A stretch of 37,017 bases of DNA from Candidatus Nanopelagicales bacterium (GTDB lineage Bacteria > Actinomycetota > Actinomycetes > S36-B12): assembly GCA_023264215.1 (NCBI GenBank), contig JALQSY010000002.1, forward strand, positions 1-37,017, read 5' to 3'. Of the stretch, positions 19,060 to 28,260 are shown in pieces. The first letter of the stretch is position 1, and each line of letters opens with the position of its first letter. The notes under the pieces were generated by a model, which saw only the letters and a list, made by a program, of their open reading frames with translations, searched no databases and was not told the DNA's origin. The position numbers and the translations under genes were made by a program.

Positions 19060-20100
19060 CTAGTACCAGCCGTTGGCCTGCCAGAAGGCCCAGGCCTTCA
19101 GCGGCGTGCCGTAGCGCTGCTTGATGTACGCCGCGCCGACCTTGATCTGGGCAATCGGGGACCTCATGTACTCCTTGATGGAGTAGCCGCGCGAGGCGAT
19201 GAAGCCGCCGTTGACCTGGCCCAGGCCGTACCACGGACCGTTCGGATGATTGTTGATCACGTCGTGGCGCCAATTGCTCTCGCGCCACCACATGGCCTTC
19301 AGCGCCCGGAACTCCGGGTACTTCCAGCCGTGGCGCTCGCGGATGAACTTGCGCGCGAGCTGGAGGTTGTGCTCGGGGGTGCCGGCGCGCGGCGTGGACT
19401 TGTCGGGCTTGTCGTCCTTGCCCGACGCGCCCTTGTCCGACGTGCCCTTGTCCCGCTCGAGCGGGGAGTAGTTCCAGCGGTTGGGGTTGGGCCAGCCGCT
19501 CTCGGCGTTGCGAGCCGGGTTGCAGTACCAACTGCCGCCGGCCCAATGGCTGGCGCCCGCACCCTTGTTGAAGGTGGTCCAGAAGGCGGCATCTTGGAAG
19601 AAGCGGGGCCAGGTGTAGATCAGGGTCCCTTCGAGGGAGTCCAGCGCGCGGCGCCCCGCATTGCCGTAGACCTCGACGATCTCGGCCCGCATGGCCCGCA
19701 GGGCCCCGGCAGCCAGGGAGTCGCTGAACTGGTAGGCGCCCCGCCAGGGGCCGGAAGGCTCGTCGTAGTTGCCGCCGCTCTCGCGCTGGATGACGCAGAG
19801 CCGGTACTGCTCGCGGGAGCGGTCGTAGTACTTGCCGGTGTAGGTGCTCAGCCGGTAGCCCTTCATGTCCCGACCCGCCTCGGTCGTCCAGGGCATGTCG
19901 CCGAGATCCGGCGGTGTCGGCACGCGCGGCCCCCGCTCGTTGGGCGGCGCCTCCTCCGCCGGGCTCACCGGGGCAGCGGAGGCGCCGGGGGCGAGGACGG
20001 CGGCGGGCACCGCGAGAAGGGCCATCGAGACGGCCGCGGCGATGGCGCCGCGGACCGTGGCCCGGGGCGCTCGGCGGGGGGACTTCTGACCGATCAGCAC
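19060..20100 (-). CDS. secreted protein with two lysozyme-like (transglycosylase/Rpf-type) domains
   Basis: A 346-residue exported protein. Residues 1-43 form a long signal peptide (basic start, hydrophobic core, likely cut after GASA). Domain 1 (about 95-195) contains LCVIQRESGGNYDEPSGPWR and GAYQFSDSLA, the Rpf/transglycosylase pattern, with Glu107 the likely acid and Cys102/Cys193 a possible disulfide. A Lys/Asp/Ser-rich linker (215-240) leads to domain 2 (242-346) with ALKAMWWRESNWRHDV (Glu274), GPWYGLGQVNGGF and AYIKQRYGTPLKAWAFWQAN, resembling SLT-like C-terminal domains of actinobacterial and lactobacillar wall proteins. Peptidoglycan cleavage is inferred. GTG 20100 is preceded by CACGGT at six bases; a CRP/GlxR-like site lies 120 bases upstream. 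Confidence 0.88.
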   Translation of the reverse strand: MLIGQKSPRRAPRATVRGAIAAAVSMALLAVPAAVLAPGASAAPVSPAEEAPPNERGPRVPTPPDLGDMPWTTEAGRDMKGYRLSTYTGKYYDRSREQYRLCVIQRESGGNYDEPSGPWRGAYQFSDSLAAGALRAMRAEIVEVYGNAGRRALDSLEGTLIYTWPRFFQDAAFWTTFNKGAGASHWAGGSWYCNPARNAESGWPNPNRWNYSPLERDKGTSDKGASGKDDKPDKSTPRAGTPEHNLQLARKFIRERHGWKYPEFRALKAMWWRESNWRHDVINNHPNGPWYGLGQVNGGFIASRGYSIKEYMRSPIAQIKVGAAYIKQRYGTPLKAWAFWQANGWY

Positions 20101-20219
20101 CGCTCTACCGTGCCCAAGGAATCGCCAAATGTCACGCGGAGATAACGACCGACCTGGGGATAACTAGGGAAGAAGTAGGGCAAATCGGGCGGAATGTCGC
20201 GGATTCATGGGGGAATCGA

Positions 20220-20235
20220 CGTGATCTACTTCACA
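20220..20235. promoter_or_regulatory. CRP/GlxR-like operator upstream of the secreted lysozyme-like gene
   Basis: On the minus strand the 16 bases read TGTGAAGTAGATCACG, one mismatch from the consensus TGTGA-N6-TCACA. It lies 120 bases before the GTG of the lysozyme-like gene and overlaps the phoH stop. CRP in mycobacteria and GlxR in corynebacteria control rpf genes through such sites, so regulation of this wall hydrolase by a CRP-type protein is plausible. The remaining 20101-20219 has two GATAAC direct repeats 22 bases apart and no other clear signal. Confidence 0.5.
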
Positions 20236-21589
20236 CCGGCAAATCTTCGAGCATCTCGGTGACGAGGGCGGCGATCGGGGAGCGCTCGGACCTGGTCAGC
20301 GTGACGTGGGCGAAGAGCGGGTGCCCCTTGAGCTTCTCGACCACCGCCACGACCCCGTCGTGGCGACCGACCCGCAGGTTGTCGCGCTGCGCGACGTCGT
20401 GGGTCAGGACCACCTTGGAGTTCGCGCCGATGCGCGACAGCACCGTGAGGAGCACGTTGCGCTCCAGCGACTGCGCCTCGTCGACGATGACGAACGCGTC
20501 GTGCAGCGACCGACCCCGGATGTGGGTCAGCGGCAGGACCTCGAGCATCTGCCGGTCGACGATCTCGTCGATGACGGCCTGGCTGGTCATGGCACCGAGG
20601 GTGTCGAAGACCGCCTGGGCCCATGGCGACATCTTCTCGTTCTCGGTCCCGGGCAGGTAGCCCAGGTCCTGACCCCCGACGGCGTACAGGGGGCGGAAGA
20701 CGACGACCTTGCGGTGCTGCCGGCGCTCGAGGACAGCCTCGAGCCCGGCGCACAGAGCGAGGGCGCTCTTGCCGGTGCCCGCCCGCCCGCCGAGCGAGAC
20801 GATCCCGATCTCGGGGTCCAGCAGCAGGTCGAGGGCGACGCGCTGCTCCGCGCTGCGTCCGTGGAGCCCGAAGGCCTCGCGGTCCCCTCGGACCAGGCGG
20901 ACGCGCTTCTCCGGAGTGACGCGGCCCAGGGCGCTGCCCCGGTCCGAGACCAGGACCAGTCCGGTGTGGCAGGGCAGGTCACGGGCGGCGTCGAGGTCGA
21001 TGACGCTCTCCTCGTACAACCCGTCCAGCGTGGCCGCCGTGACATCGATCTCCGCCATCCCGGTCCAGCCGGACTCGACCACGAGCTCGGCCCGGTACTC
21101 CTCCGCGGCCAGGCCCACGGCGGAGGCCTTGACCCGCATCGGCAGGTCCTTGCTCACCAGGACGACGTCGTGGCCGTCGGCCGCGAGATTGCGGGCGACG
21201 GCCAGGATGCGGGTGTCGTTGTCCCCGAGCTGGAAGCCGCTGGGCAGCACCGAGGGATCCGTGTGATTGAGCTCCACGCGCACGGTCCCGCCCGCCTCGC
21301 CCACGGCCATCGGCTGATCGAGCCGCCCGTGCTGCACGCGCAGGTCATCGAGCAGGCGCAGCGCCGAGCGGGCGAAGTAGCCCAACTCCGGGTGCGTGCG
21401 CTTGGCCTCGAGTTCGGTCACCACGACGACGGGGATGACGACCTCGTGCTCGTCGAATCGCAGCAGGGCATGCGGGTCCGACAGGAGTACGGAGGTGTCG
21501 ATGACGAAGGTGCGAGGGGCGGGCCCCACACGGGCGGCCGTGCCGCCTCGCCGGGCCTGAGTGCGGGAGCGGCTACGTGCAGCGGCCAC
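20231..21589 (-). CDS. PIN-PhoH fusion protein (PhoH2 type RNase/helicase)
   Basis: A 452-residue two-domain protein. The N-terminal PIN nuclease domain (about 25-165) has acidic residues Asp31 (FVIDTSVLL), Glu59 (TELEAKR), Asp123/Asp125 (GDNDTRIL) and Asp148 (SKDLP). The C-terminal PhoH ATPase (about 240-452) has Walker A GRAGTGKS (268-275) and Walker B FVIVDEAQ (366-373), with [14 protein letters not shown] following. PhoH2 of mycobacteria unwinds and cuts RNA and is paired with a small antitoxin-like gene; I see no such gene upstream here. The start is GTG 21589 after AGGAG at the right distance. The prenyl synthase gene lies upstream on the same strand. Confidence 0.93.
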   Translation of the reverse strand: MAAARSRSRTQARRGGTAARVGPAPRTFVIDTSVLLSDPHALLRFDEHEVVIPVVVVTELEAKRTHPELGYFARSALRLLDDLRVQHGRLDQPMAVGEAGGTVRVELNHTDPSVLPSGFQLGDNDTRILAVARNLAADGHDVVLVSKDLPMRVKASAVGLAAEEYRAELVVESGWTGMAEIDVTAATLDGLYEESVIDLDAARDLPCHTGLVLVSDRGSALGRVTPEKRVRLVRGDREAFGLHGRSAEQRVALDLLLDPEIGIVSLGGRAGTGKSALALCAGLEAVLERRQHRKVVVFRPLYAVGGQDLGYLPGTENEKMSPWAQAVFDTLGAMTSQAVIDEIVDRQMLEVLPLTHIRGRSLHDAFVIVDEAQSLERNVLLTVLSRIGANSKVVLTHDVAQRDNLRVGRHDGVVAVVEKLKGHPLFAHVTLTRSERSPIAALVTEMLEDLPV

Positions 21590-21761
21590 GTGTTCTCCTC
21601 GTCGTGCGCCGCGGCCGACGGGGCTTGCCCGGGGCGAGCACGGCGCACCGTATCCGGCGGGCCGGCCGGGTGCCGACCCGTTCCTCGGACCCTAGGACCG
21701 CGTCGACCGCGACCCCGGGCAACACGCCGGAGGCGCAGGTGAAGAAATGGGGCTGGTGGGA
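21590..21761 (-). promoter_or_regulatory. phoH upstream region with candidate -10 box
   Basis: This 172-base gap holds TACGGT on the minus strand at 21647-21652, which would give a leader of about 50 bases ending in a GAGGAG ribosome site before the GTG. No conserved small ORF, terminator with T-run or known riboswitch was seen. Confidence 0.35.
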
Positions 21762-22523
21762 TCAGGCGCCGTAGCGGCGCTGGCGTGCGGCGTAGGCACG
21801 CATGGCCCGCAGGAAGTCCACGTGCCGGAAGTCCGGCCAGTAGGCCTCGCAGAAGTAGAACTCCGAGTGCGCGCTCTGCCACAGCAGGAAGCCGGAGAGG
21901 CGCTGCTCACCCGAGGTGCGGATCACCAGGTCCGGGTCCGGCTGCCCTCGGGTGTAGAGGTGCTCGGCGATGTGCTCGACATCGATCATCTGGGCGATGT
22001 CCTCGACCGACGTGCCCTCCTTGGCGTGCTCGGTGAGCAGCGACCTCACCGCATCGACCACCTCGCGGCGGCCGCCGTAGCCGACAGCGACGTTGACCAG
22101 GATCCCGCTGATGTCGGCGGTCGATTCGGCGGCCTGCTTGAGCAGGCGAGCGGTGCGATCGGGCAGCAGGTCCAGCGCACCCACCGGATGGATCCGCCAG
22201 CGACCGGTCTCGGCCAGGCCCGTCACCGTCTCCTCGATGATCGCCTGCAGGGCGGCGAGCTCGGGCTCGGGACGCGTGAGGTTGTCGGTGGACAGCAGCC
22301 ACAGGGTGACGACCTCGACATCGGCCTCCTCGCACCAGCCGAGGAACTCCACGATCTTGGCAGCGCCCGCGCGATGACCCACGTCGCTCGCCGAGCCCTG
22401 GCTGGTGGCCCAGCGACGGTTGCCGTCGAGGATCACGCCCACGTGCCGGGGGCGACGGTCGGGTGGGATCTGCCGCAGGAGCCGGCGCTCGTAGGCGCCG
22501 TAGATGACGTCGGTGAGTCCCAC
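21762..22523 (-). CDS. cis-prenyltransferase (short-chain Z-isoprenyl diphosphate synthase type)
   Basis: Condenses isopentenyl diphosphate onto an allylic diphosphate in Z configuration, leading to lipid carriers for wall synthesis. The 253 residues include VGVILDGNRRWA with catalytic Asp33, the helix motif GHRAGAAKIVEFLGWCEE, LSTDNL, NVAVGYGGRREVVDAVR and RTSGEQRLSGFLLWQSAHSE. Position between a YyaL gene and phoH matches M. tuberculosis Rv1086, which makes short Z,E-farnesyl diphosphate, so that product is favoured over full undecaprenyl or decaprenyl diphosphate; chain length cannot be proved here. The start is GTG 22523, six bases after TAGCCT that includes the YyaL stop. Confidence 0.93.
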   Translation of the reverse strand: MGLTDVIYGAYERRLLRQIPPDRRPRHVGVILDGNRRWATSQGSASDVGHRAGAAKIVEFLGWCEEADVEVVTLWLLSTDNLTRPEPELAALQAIIEETVTGLAETGRWRIHPVGALDLLPDRTARLLKQAAESTADISGILVNVAVGYGGRREVVDAVRSLLTEHAKEGTSVEDIAQMIDVEHIAEHLYTRGQPDPDLVIRTSGEQRLSGFLLWQSAHSEFYFCEAYWPDFRHVDFLRAMRAYAARQRRYGA

Positions 22524-22532
22524 GCCGACAGG

Positions 22533-24569
<2,037 letters not shown>

Positions 24570-24592
24570 GCGCCCAGTGTGCCTGAGTCCGT

Positions 24593-24943
24593 CTATCCCT
24601 CGGTGATGTCGATGGAGACCCCGCACAGCCCGACGACAGCACCGCTGCCGTCGCGCATCGGCGCCTTGACCGTGAGGTACACGCGCTCCTCGCCGGTCTC
24701 CTTGATGATGTCGCGTTCGGTGCGAGTGACGCTCACGCCGGATTCCATGACCTCGACGTCGTTCTCGCGCAGTTCGCTCGAGGCCTCGAGGTCGAAGAAG
24801 GCAGTGTCATCCTTGCCGACGATCTCGGCGAGGGGCGCCCCGAAGAGCTCGCAGACCATGCGATTGGCATACGTGTAGCGGCCCTCGCGGTCCTTGCTGT
24901 AGATCGCGATATCGAGCGTGTCGAGAATCGTCTGCGGGTCCAT
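24593..24943 (-). CDS. stand-alone PAS domain protein
   Basis: A 116-residue protein made only of one PAS fold. [20 protein letters not shown] opens it, [20 protein letters not shown] is the helix region with [20 protein letters not shown], and [20 protein letters not shown] is the final sheet of a PAS/PAC unit. No kinase, cyclase or DNA-binding part is attached, so it would act by binding a ligand or partner protein; neither is known. YyaL follows 23 bases downstream on the same strand and may be cotranscribed. The ATG at 24943 lies seven bases after TACCCT, in a -10 box that overlaps the divergent yqhA-like promoter. Confidence 0.85.
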   Translation of the reverse strand: MDPQTILDTLDIAIYSKDREGRYTYANRMVCELFGAPLAEIVGKDDTAFFDLEASSELRENDVEVMESGVSVTRTERDIIKETGEERVYLTVKAPMRDGSGAVVGLCGVSIDITEG

Positions 24944-24950
24944 GGGGGCA

Positions 24951-24960
24951 AGGGTAGCCT
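24951..24960. promoter_or_regulatory. overlapping divergent -10 boxes (PAS gene and YqhA-like gene)
   Basis: AGGGTAGCCT reads TACCCT on the minus strand (24951-24956), seven bases before the PAS ATG, and TAGCCT on the plus strand (24955-24960), six bases before the YqhA GTG. The boxes share two bases, so the promoters must be mutually exclusive. Only 23 bases separate the two start codons. Confidence 0.55.
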
Positions 24961-24966
24961 CCCAGG

Positions 24967-25437
24967 GTGCGCCGGATCATCGAACTCTCGCGATACGTCG
25001 TGGTGCTCCCGGCCGTCGGGGCTCTGGTCGGTGCGCTGGTGCTCATCTTCATCGGACTGTGGGAGATCGGGACCGCGATCTACAAGCTCGTGCAGTTCGA
25101 CATCGAGCTCAAGGCCTCCATCGTCTCCGTCCTGACGGCGGTCGACACGCTCCTGCTCGCCACCGTGCTGCTCGTCATCGGCTACGGCCTCTACGAGCTC
25201 TTCGTCGACGAGTCGGTCGAACTCCCGGCCTGGCTGCAGATCCACTCCCTCGAGGACCTCAAGGGCAAGCTCATCGGCGTCGTCGTCGCCGTCATCGCCG
25301 TGGTCTTCCTGGGCGAATTGGTGGAGGGCTCGGACCCGGAGGCCGTCATGTACTTCGGGGCGGGTGCCGGCGCCCTCGTGCTGGCCCTCGCGGCATTCCA
25401 GTACGCGACGCGTTCGGGCAAGGGCGGCGGTCAGTAG
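24967..25437 (+). CDS. YqhA family (UPF0114) membrane protein
   Basis: A 156-residue integral membrane protein. RRIIELSRYVVVLPAVGALV at the start and the central VLLVIGYGLYELFVDESVEL followed by LEDLKGKLIGVVVAVIAVVF are characteristic of UPF0114/YqhA. Four membrane segments fall at about 10-33, 57-78, 101-119 and 129-147. Function is unknown; some homologues are linked to stress responses. The GTG at 24967 follows a TAGCCT box by six bases. Its TAG stop opens the -10 box of pheA. Confidence 0.9.
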   Translation: MRRIIELSRYVVVLPAVGALVGALVLIFIGLWEIGTAIYKLVQFDIELKASIVSVLTAVDTLLLATVLLVIGYGLYELFVDESVELPAWLQIHSLEDLKGKLIGVVVAVIAVVFLGELVEGSDPEAVMYFGAGAGALVLALAAFQYATRSGKGGGQ

Positions 25438-25440
25438 GCT
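25435..25440 (+). promoter_or_regulatory. -10 box for pheA, built on the YqhA stop codon
   Basis: TAGGCT begins with the TAG stop of the YqhA-like gene and ends seven bases before the pheA ATG at 25448. Confidence 0.5.
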
Positions 25441-25447
25441 TCGCGCC

Positions 25448-26311
25448 ATGTCCGCGGCCATGCGCATCGCCTACCAGGGAGAGCCTGGGTCCAACTCCGA
25501 TGCGGCGTGCCGTGAGGTCTATCCGAGTGCGCAGTCCGTGCCCTGCGCGACGTTCGAGGATGTCTTCGCGGCGGTCGACGAAGGCCTTGCGGACCTGGCC
25601 ATGATCCCCGTCGAGAATTCGATCGCCGGCCGTGTCGCCGACATCCACCACCTGCTCCCGGAATCCGGGCTCCACATCGTCGGCGAGCACTTCATGGCCA
25701 TTCACTTCGCCCTGCTCGCCGTCCCCGGCGCGAGCGAGGCGGACATCTCCACGGTGCGAAGCCACTCCCACGCCCTGGGCCAGTGCCGTCAGTTCATCCG
25801 GGATCACGGCTGGCGCTCGGTCGTGGCGGATGACACTGCGGGGTCGGCTCGCGAGGTGGCCGAGGCCGGGGATCCCAGTGTGGCCGCGCTCGCGCCCGTG
25901 CTCGCCGCGGAGCTCTACGGCCTCGACGTGCTGCAGCGCGACGTCGAGGATGAGCATCACAACACGACGCGCTTCCTCGTGCTCGCGCGGGAGGCAAAGG
26001 TCCCTGCCCTCGACTCCGGCCCTGTCATCACGACGTTCGTCTTCCGGGTTCGCAACGTGCCGGCAGCCCTGTACAAGGCCATGGGCGGGTTCGCGACCAA
26101 CGGCGTCAACATGACCAAGCTCGAGAGCTATCAGCTCGGGGGCTCCTTCTCCGCCACCCAGTTCTACGCCGACGTCGAGGGCCATCCCGAGCAGCGCCCG
26201 CTCGCGCTGGCACTCGAGGAACTTGCGTTCTACACGGCCTACATGCGCCTGCTGGGCACCTACCCGGCCAGTCCCTTCCGCGCCAGTGTCGCGTCGGACA
26301 AATCCGCATGA
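25448..26311 (+). CDS. pheA: prephenate dehydratase (ESRP-lacking, alphaproteobacterial-like type)
   Basis: Converts prephenate to phenylpyruvate in phenylalanine synthesis. The 287 residues comprise a periplasmic-binding-like catalytic domain (about 5-185), with MIPVENSIAGRVADIHHLL and catalytic Thr174-Arg175-Phe176 in HHNTTRFLVLARE, and a C-terminal ACT domain (about 195-272). The ACT motif that usually reads ESRP for phenylalanine feedback is ESYQ (226-229). Together with MRIAYQGEPGSNSDAACREV and RNVPAALYKAMGGFATNG, it resembles alphaproteobacterial enzymes more than the common actinobacterial PheA. ATG 25448 is used; ATG 25460 is also possible. The VOC gene overlaps its stop by four bases. 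Confidence 0.94.
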   Translation: MSAAMRIAYQGEPGSNSDAACREVYPSAQSVPCATFEDVFAAVDEGLADLAMIPVENSIAGRVADIHHLLPESGLHIVGEHFMAIHFALLAVPGASEADISTVRSHSHALGQCRQFIRDHGWRSVVADDTAGSAREVAEAGDPSVAALAPVLAAELYGLDVLQRDVEDEHHNTTRFLVLAREAKVPALDSGPVITTFVFRVRNVPAALYKAMGGFATNGVNMTKLESYQLGGSFSATQFYADVEGHPEQRPLALALEELAFYTAYMRLLGTYPASPFRASVASDKSA

Positions 26312-26706
26312 CCGGGCATTCCACACCGGTCCACCACGTGACCCTGACCGTCAGCGACGTCGACCAGTCGGCCGACTGGTACCAGCGCCTCCTCGGTCCG
26401 GCTGACGCCGCGCATCGCTCCGGCGAGGGATGGCAGCGGATTCGCCTGGCGTGGCCCGGAGGGCTGGTCATCGGGGTGACGGCCCATGAGGCGATGCCGT
26501 CGCACGATGAGTTCGACCATGCGCGCATCGGACTCGATCACATCGGGCTGGGCTGTACGACCGAGGATGAGGTCCGCGCGTGGGCCGCGCGACTCGACGC
26601 CCTCGGCGTGGATCGCGGTCCGGTCGAGTCCGCGCCGTACGGATGGGCGGTGACAGCCCGCGATCCCGATGGCATCGCGATCGAGTTCTTCTGTCCGAAG
26701 TCGTAG
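26308..26706 (+). CDS. VOC family protein (glyoxalase/bleomycin-resistance fold)
   Basis: A 132-residue protein with two beta-alpha-beta-beta-beta modules: VHHVTLTVSDVDQSADWYQR at the start and LDHIGLGCTTEDEVRAWAAR in the second half, ending VTARDPDGIAIEFFCP. The His near residue 9-10, His in LDHIG and Glu in IEFF are likely metal ligands. VOC proteins include isomerases, dioxygenases and binding proteins; no substrate is evident. The ATG overlaps the pheA TGA in ATGA, so it is translated with pheA, though a functional link to aromatic synthesis is only suggested by that coupling. Confidence 0.87.
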   Translation: MTGHSTPVHHVTLTVSDVDQSADWYQRLLGPADAAHRSGEGWQRIRLAWPGGLVIGVTAHEAMPSHDEFDHARIGLDHIGLGCTTEDEVRAWAARLDALGVDRGPVESAPYGWAVTARDPDGIAIEFFCPKS

Positions 26707-26732
26707 ACCGATCAGGTGCAGGCGACTCGGTC

Positions 26733-27056
26733 TCACGCGCGGGATTCGCCCAGGGTGATCGCGACCACGCCGATGACGACGATGGCGATACCCGAGACCG
26801 TGAGCAGGTTCATCCGCTCGCTGAAGACCAGCCAGCCGCCGACGGCGGCACCGACGGTCCCCAGGCCTGCCCACAGGGCGTAGGCCGGACCGACGTCGAG
26901 GGTCTTGAGCGCGAAGGCGAGCAGGGTGAAGGCCGAGCCGTAGCCGACGACAACGGCGACCGAGGGCCACAGGCGCGAGAAGCCATCGCTGGCCTTGAGG
27001 GAGAGCGTGCCGACGACTTCCGCGGCAATGGCGAGCACGAGCAGCACCCAGGCCAT
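26733..27056 (-). CDS. small multidrug resistance (SMR) family transporter
   Basis: A 107-residue four-helix membrane protein that works as a dimer, exporting cationic compounds in exchange for protons. Glu13 in LAIAAEVVGTLSLKASDGFS is the coupling residue, and YALWAGLGTVGAAVGGWLVF and IAVVVIG-like final helix sequence (SGIAIVVIGVVAITLG) match the family. The N-terminus resembles the EmrE/QacE subgroup more than the guanidinium exporter group, but this is not certain. ATG 27056 follows a GAAGGGAG ribosome site. It lies 16 bases after the tandem-TetR gene on the same strand, so that regulator probably controls it. Confidence 0.93.
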   Translation of the reverse strand: MAWVLLVLAIAAEVVGTLSLKASDGFSRLWPSVAVVVGYGSAFTLLAFALKTLDVGPAYALWAGLGTVGAAVGGWLVFSERMNLLTVSGIAIVVIGVVAITLGESRA

Positions 27057-27072
27057 CGTGCTCCCTTCGCGG

Positions 27073-28248
27073 TCAGCCCTCCCAGGCGACCGTGACGACG
27101 TCGTAGGGGAGCAGCCAAGCATCCGGGTAGAGCACGCACAGCAGCAGGGTGCCCCCGCCGATGGCGAAGCCCACGTGCGCCTCGGCGAGGTTGAAGCCCG
27201 GCTTCGTCGCGTGGGCCTCGGCGACGAAAGCGGTGTACTCGCGCATCACCGCTTCGCGCAGGATCGGATCGTGCCAGCCGGTGCGGAGTTGCTCGAGTGC
27301 GAAGATGCGCAGGTGGTCGCGCCCGGGGCGCATGAATTCCCGGATGATGGCCGCTTCGGCGATTCCGCGGCCGTGCGTGAGCGTGACGTTCTCGATGAAG
27401 GCCTCGGTCGATCGGAGCCCGTGGGCCGCCTGACGCTGGGAGGCGTCGAGGTAGAGCGACACCTTCGTCGGGTATCGCGCGAAGAGCGCGCCCTCGGACG
27501 ATCCAGCACGCTGGGCGATCGCATCGACCGTGGCGGCGTCGTACCCACGCTCCCCGACGATGTCCAAGGTCGCCTGCAGTAGGCGATCGCGGACGTCATC
27601 GCCGGTGTCGAAGGGGATGGGACCATGGAAATGCGGGGAGTCAATGTCCGGAAGCGGCCCAGCGGGCGCAGGATTTGCCAGCGCCCGCAGCAGCACGTCA
27701 GCAATGCGCTCGACGTCGATTCGCTCGACGCCGGGACGTCGTGCCACGAGGACCAGGCCGAGCCCCACACTGAGCATGAAGGCTCGAGCCGCTGCCTCCT
27801 CGCGTCGCAGGTCATCTGTCGGCGCGCACCACCGGGCGATCTCGTCCCCGAGGGTCTCCCGGAGCGCCGCCTTCAAGGCATCGTCGAACTGGGCCACGAT
27901 GAGGAACTCGACGGCAGCCTGGATCTCCAGGGAGGGATGCGCCAGATCGTCCAGCACCCCGATGAGGCGGCTGCGATCCGGCTCGGACTGCAGCAGGCCC
28001 GAGGACGCCAGGAACTCCAGCAGGATGCCGCGGATGACAGGCTCCGCGGATTCGCGCCAGGTCGCCGCCGCGAGTTCGGACCTGCCGGCGTAGCGGTCCT
28101 GCAGGGGTCGACGCGAGGTGCCAGCTCGCCGTGCCACCTCGGCGAAGGTGAACTCGCCCCAGCCTTCCTCCGCCGCGACGCGGATCGAGGCAGCGCAAAG
28201 AGCACGATCGGTACGTCGCACCCGGGGCGACGCCGCGCGGCCGGCCAC
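27073..28248 (-). CDS. TetR-family regulator with two TetR units in one chain
   Basis: A 391-residue protein with two tandem TetR-like units. Unit 1 (about 12-190) has a DNA-binding part with EFTFAEVARRAGTSRRPLQDRY, somewhat diverged. Unit 2 (about 215-391) has a more typical helix-turn-helix, TVDAIAQRAGSSEGALFARYP, and its own helical ligand-binding region. One chain could therefore mimic a TetR dimer. It sits between a beta-lactamase-like gene, 9 bases upstream, and the SMR pump, 16 bases downstream, and is a likely regulator of the pump. GTG 28248 lies six bases after TAGGGT, whose TAG is the stop of the upstream gene. Confidence 0.9.
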   Translation of the reverse strand: MAGRAASPRVRRTDRALCAASIRVAAEEGWGEFTFAEVARRAGTSRRPLQDRYAGRSELAAATWRESAEPVIRGILLEFLASSGLLQSEPDRSRLIGVLDDLAHPSLEIQAAVEFLIVAQFDDALKAALRETLGDEIARWCAPTDDLRREEAAARAFMLSVGLGLVLVARRPGVERIDVERIADVLLRALANPAPAGPLPDIDSPHFHGPIPFDTGDDVRDRLLQATLDIVGERGYDAATVDAIAQRAGSSEGALFARYPTKVSLYLDASQRQAAHGLRSTEAFIENVTLTHGRGIAEAAIIREFMRPGRDHLRIFALEQLRTGWHDPILREAVMREYTAFVAEAHATKPGFNLAEAHVGFAIGGGTLLLCVLYPDAWLLPYDVVTVAWEG

Positions 28249-28254
28249 CTTTCG

Positions 28255-28260
28255 ACCCTA
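28255..28260 (-). promoter_or_regulatory. -10 box for the tandem-TetR gene, built on the upstream stop codon
   Basis: TAGGGT on the minus strand ends six bases before GTG 28248 and begins with the TAG stop of the beta-lactamase-like gene. Confidence 0.45.

Noticed and set aside
20101..20230. A c-di-AMP (ydaO-type) riboswitch before the lysozyme-like gene, as found before some rpf genes
   Set aside because: The region is only 130 bases and none of the conserved ydaO core segments could be recognised; the CRP-like site explains the visible signal better.
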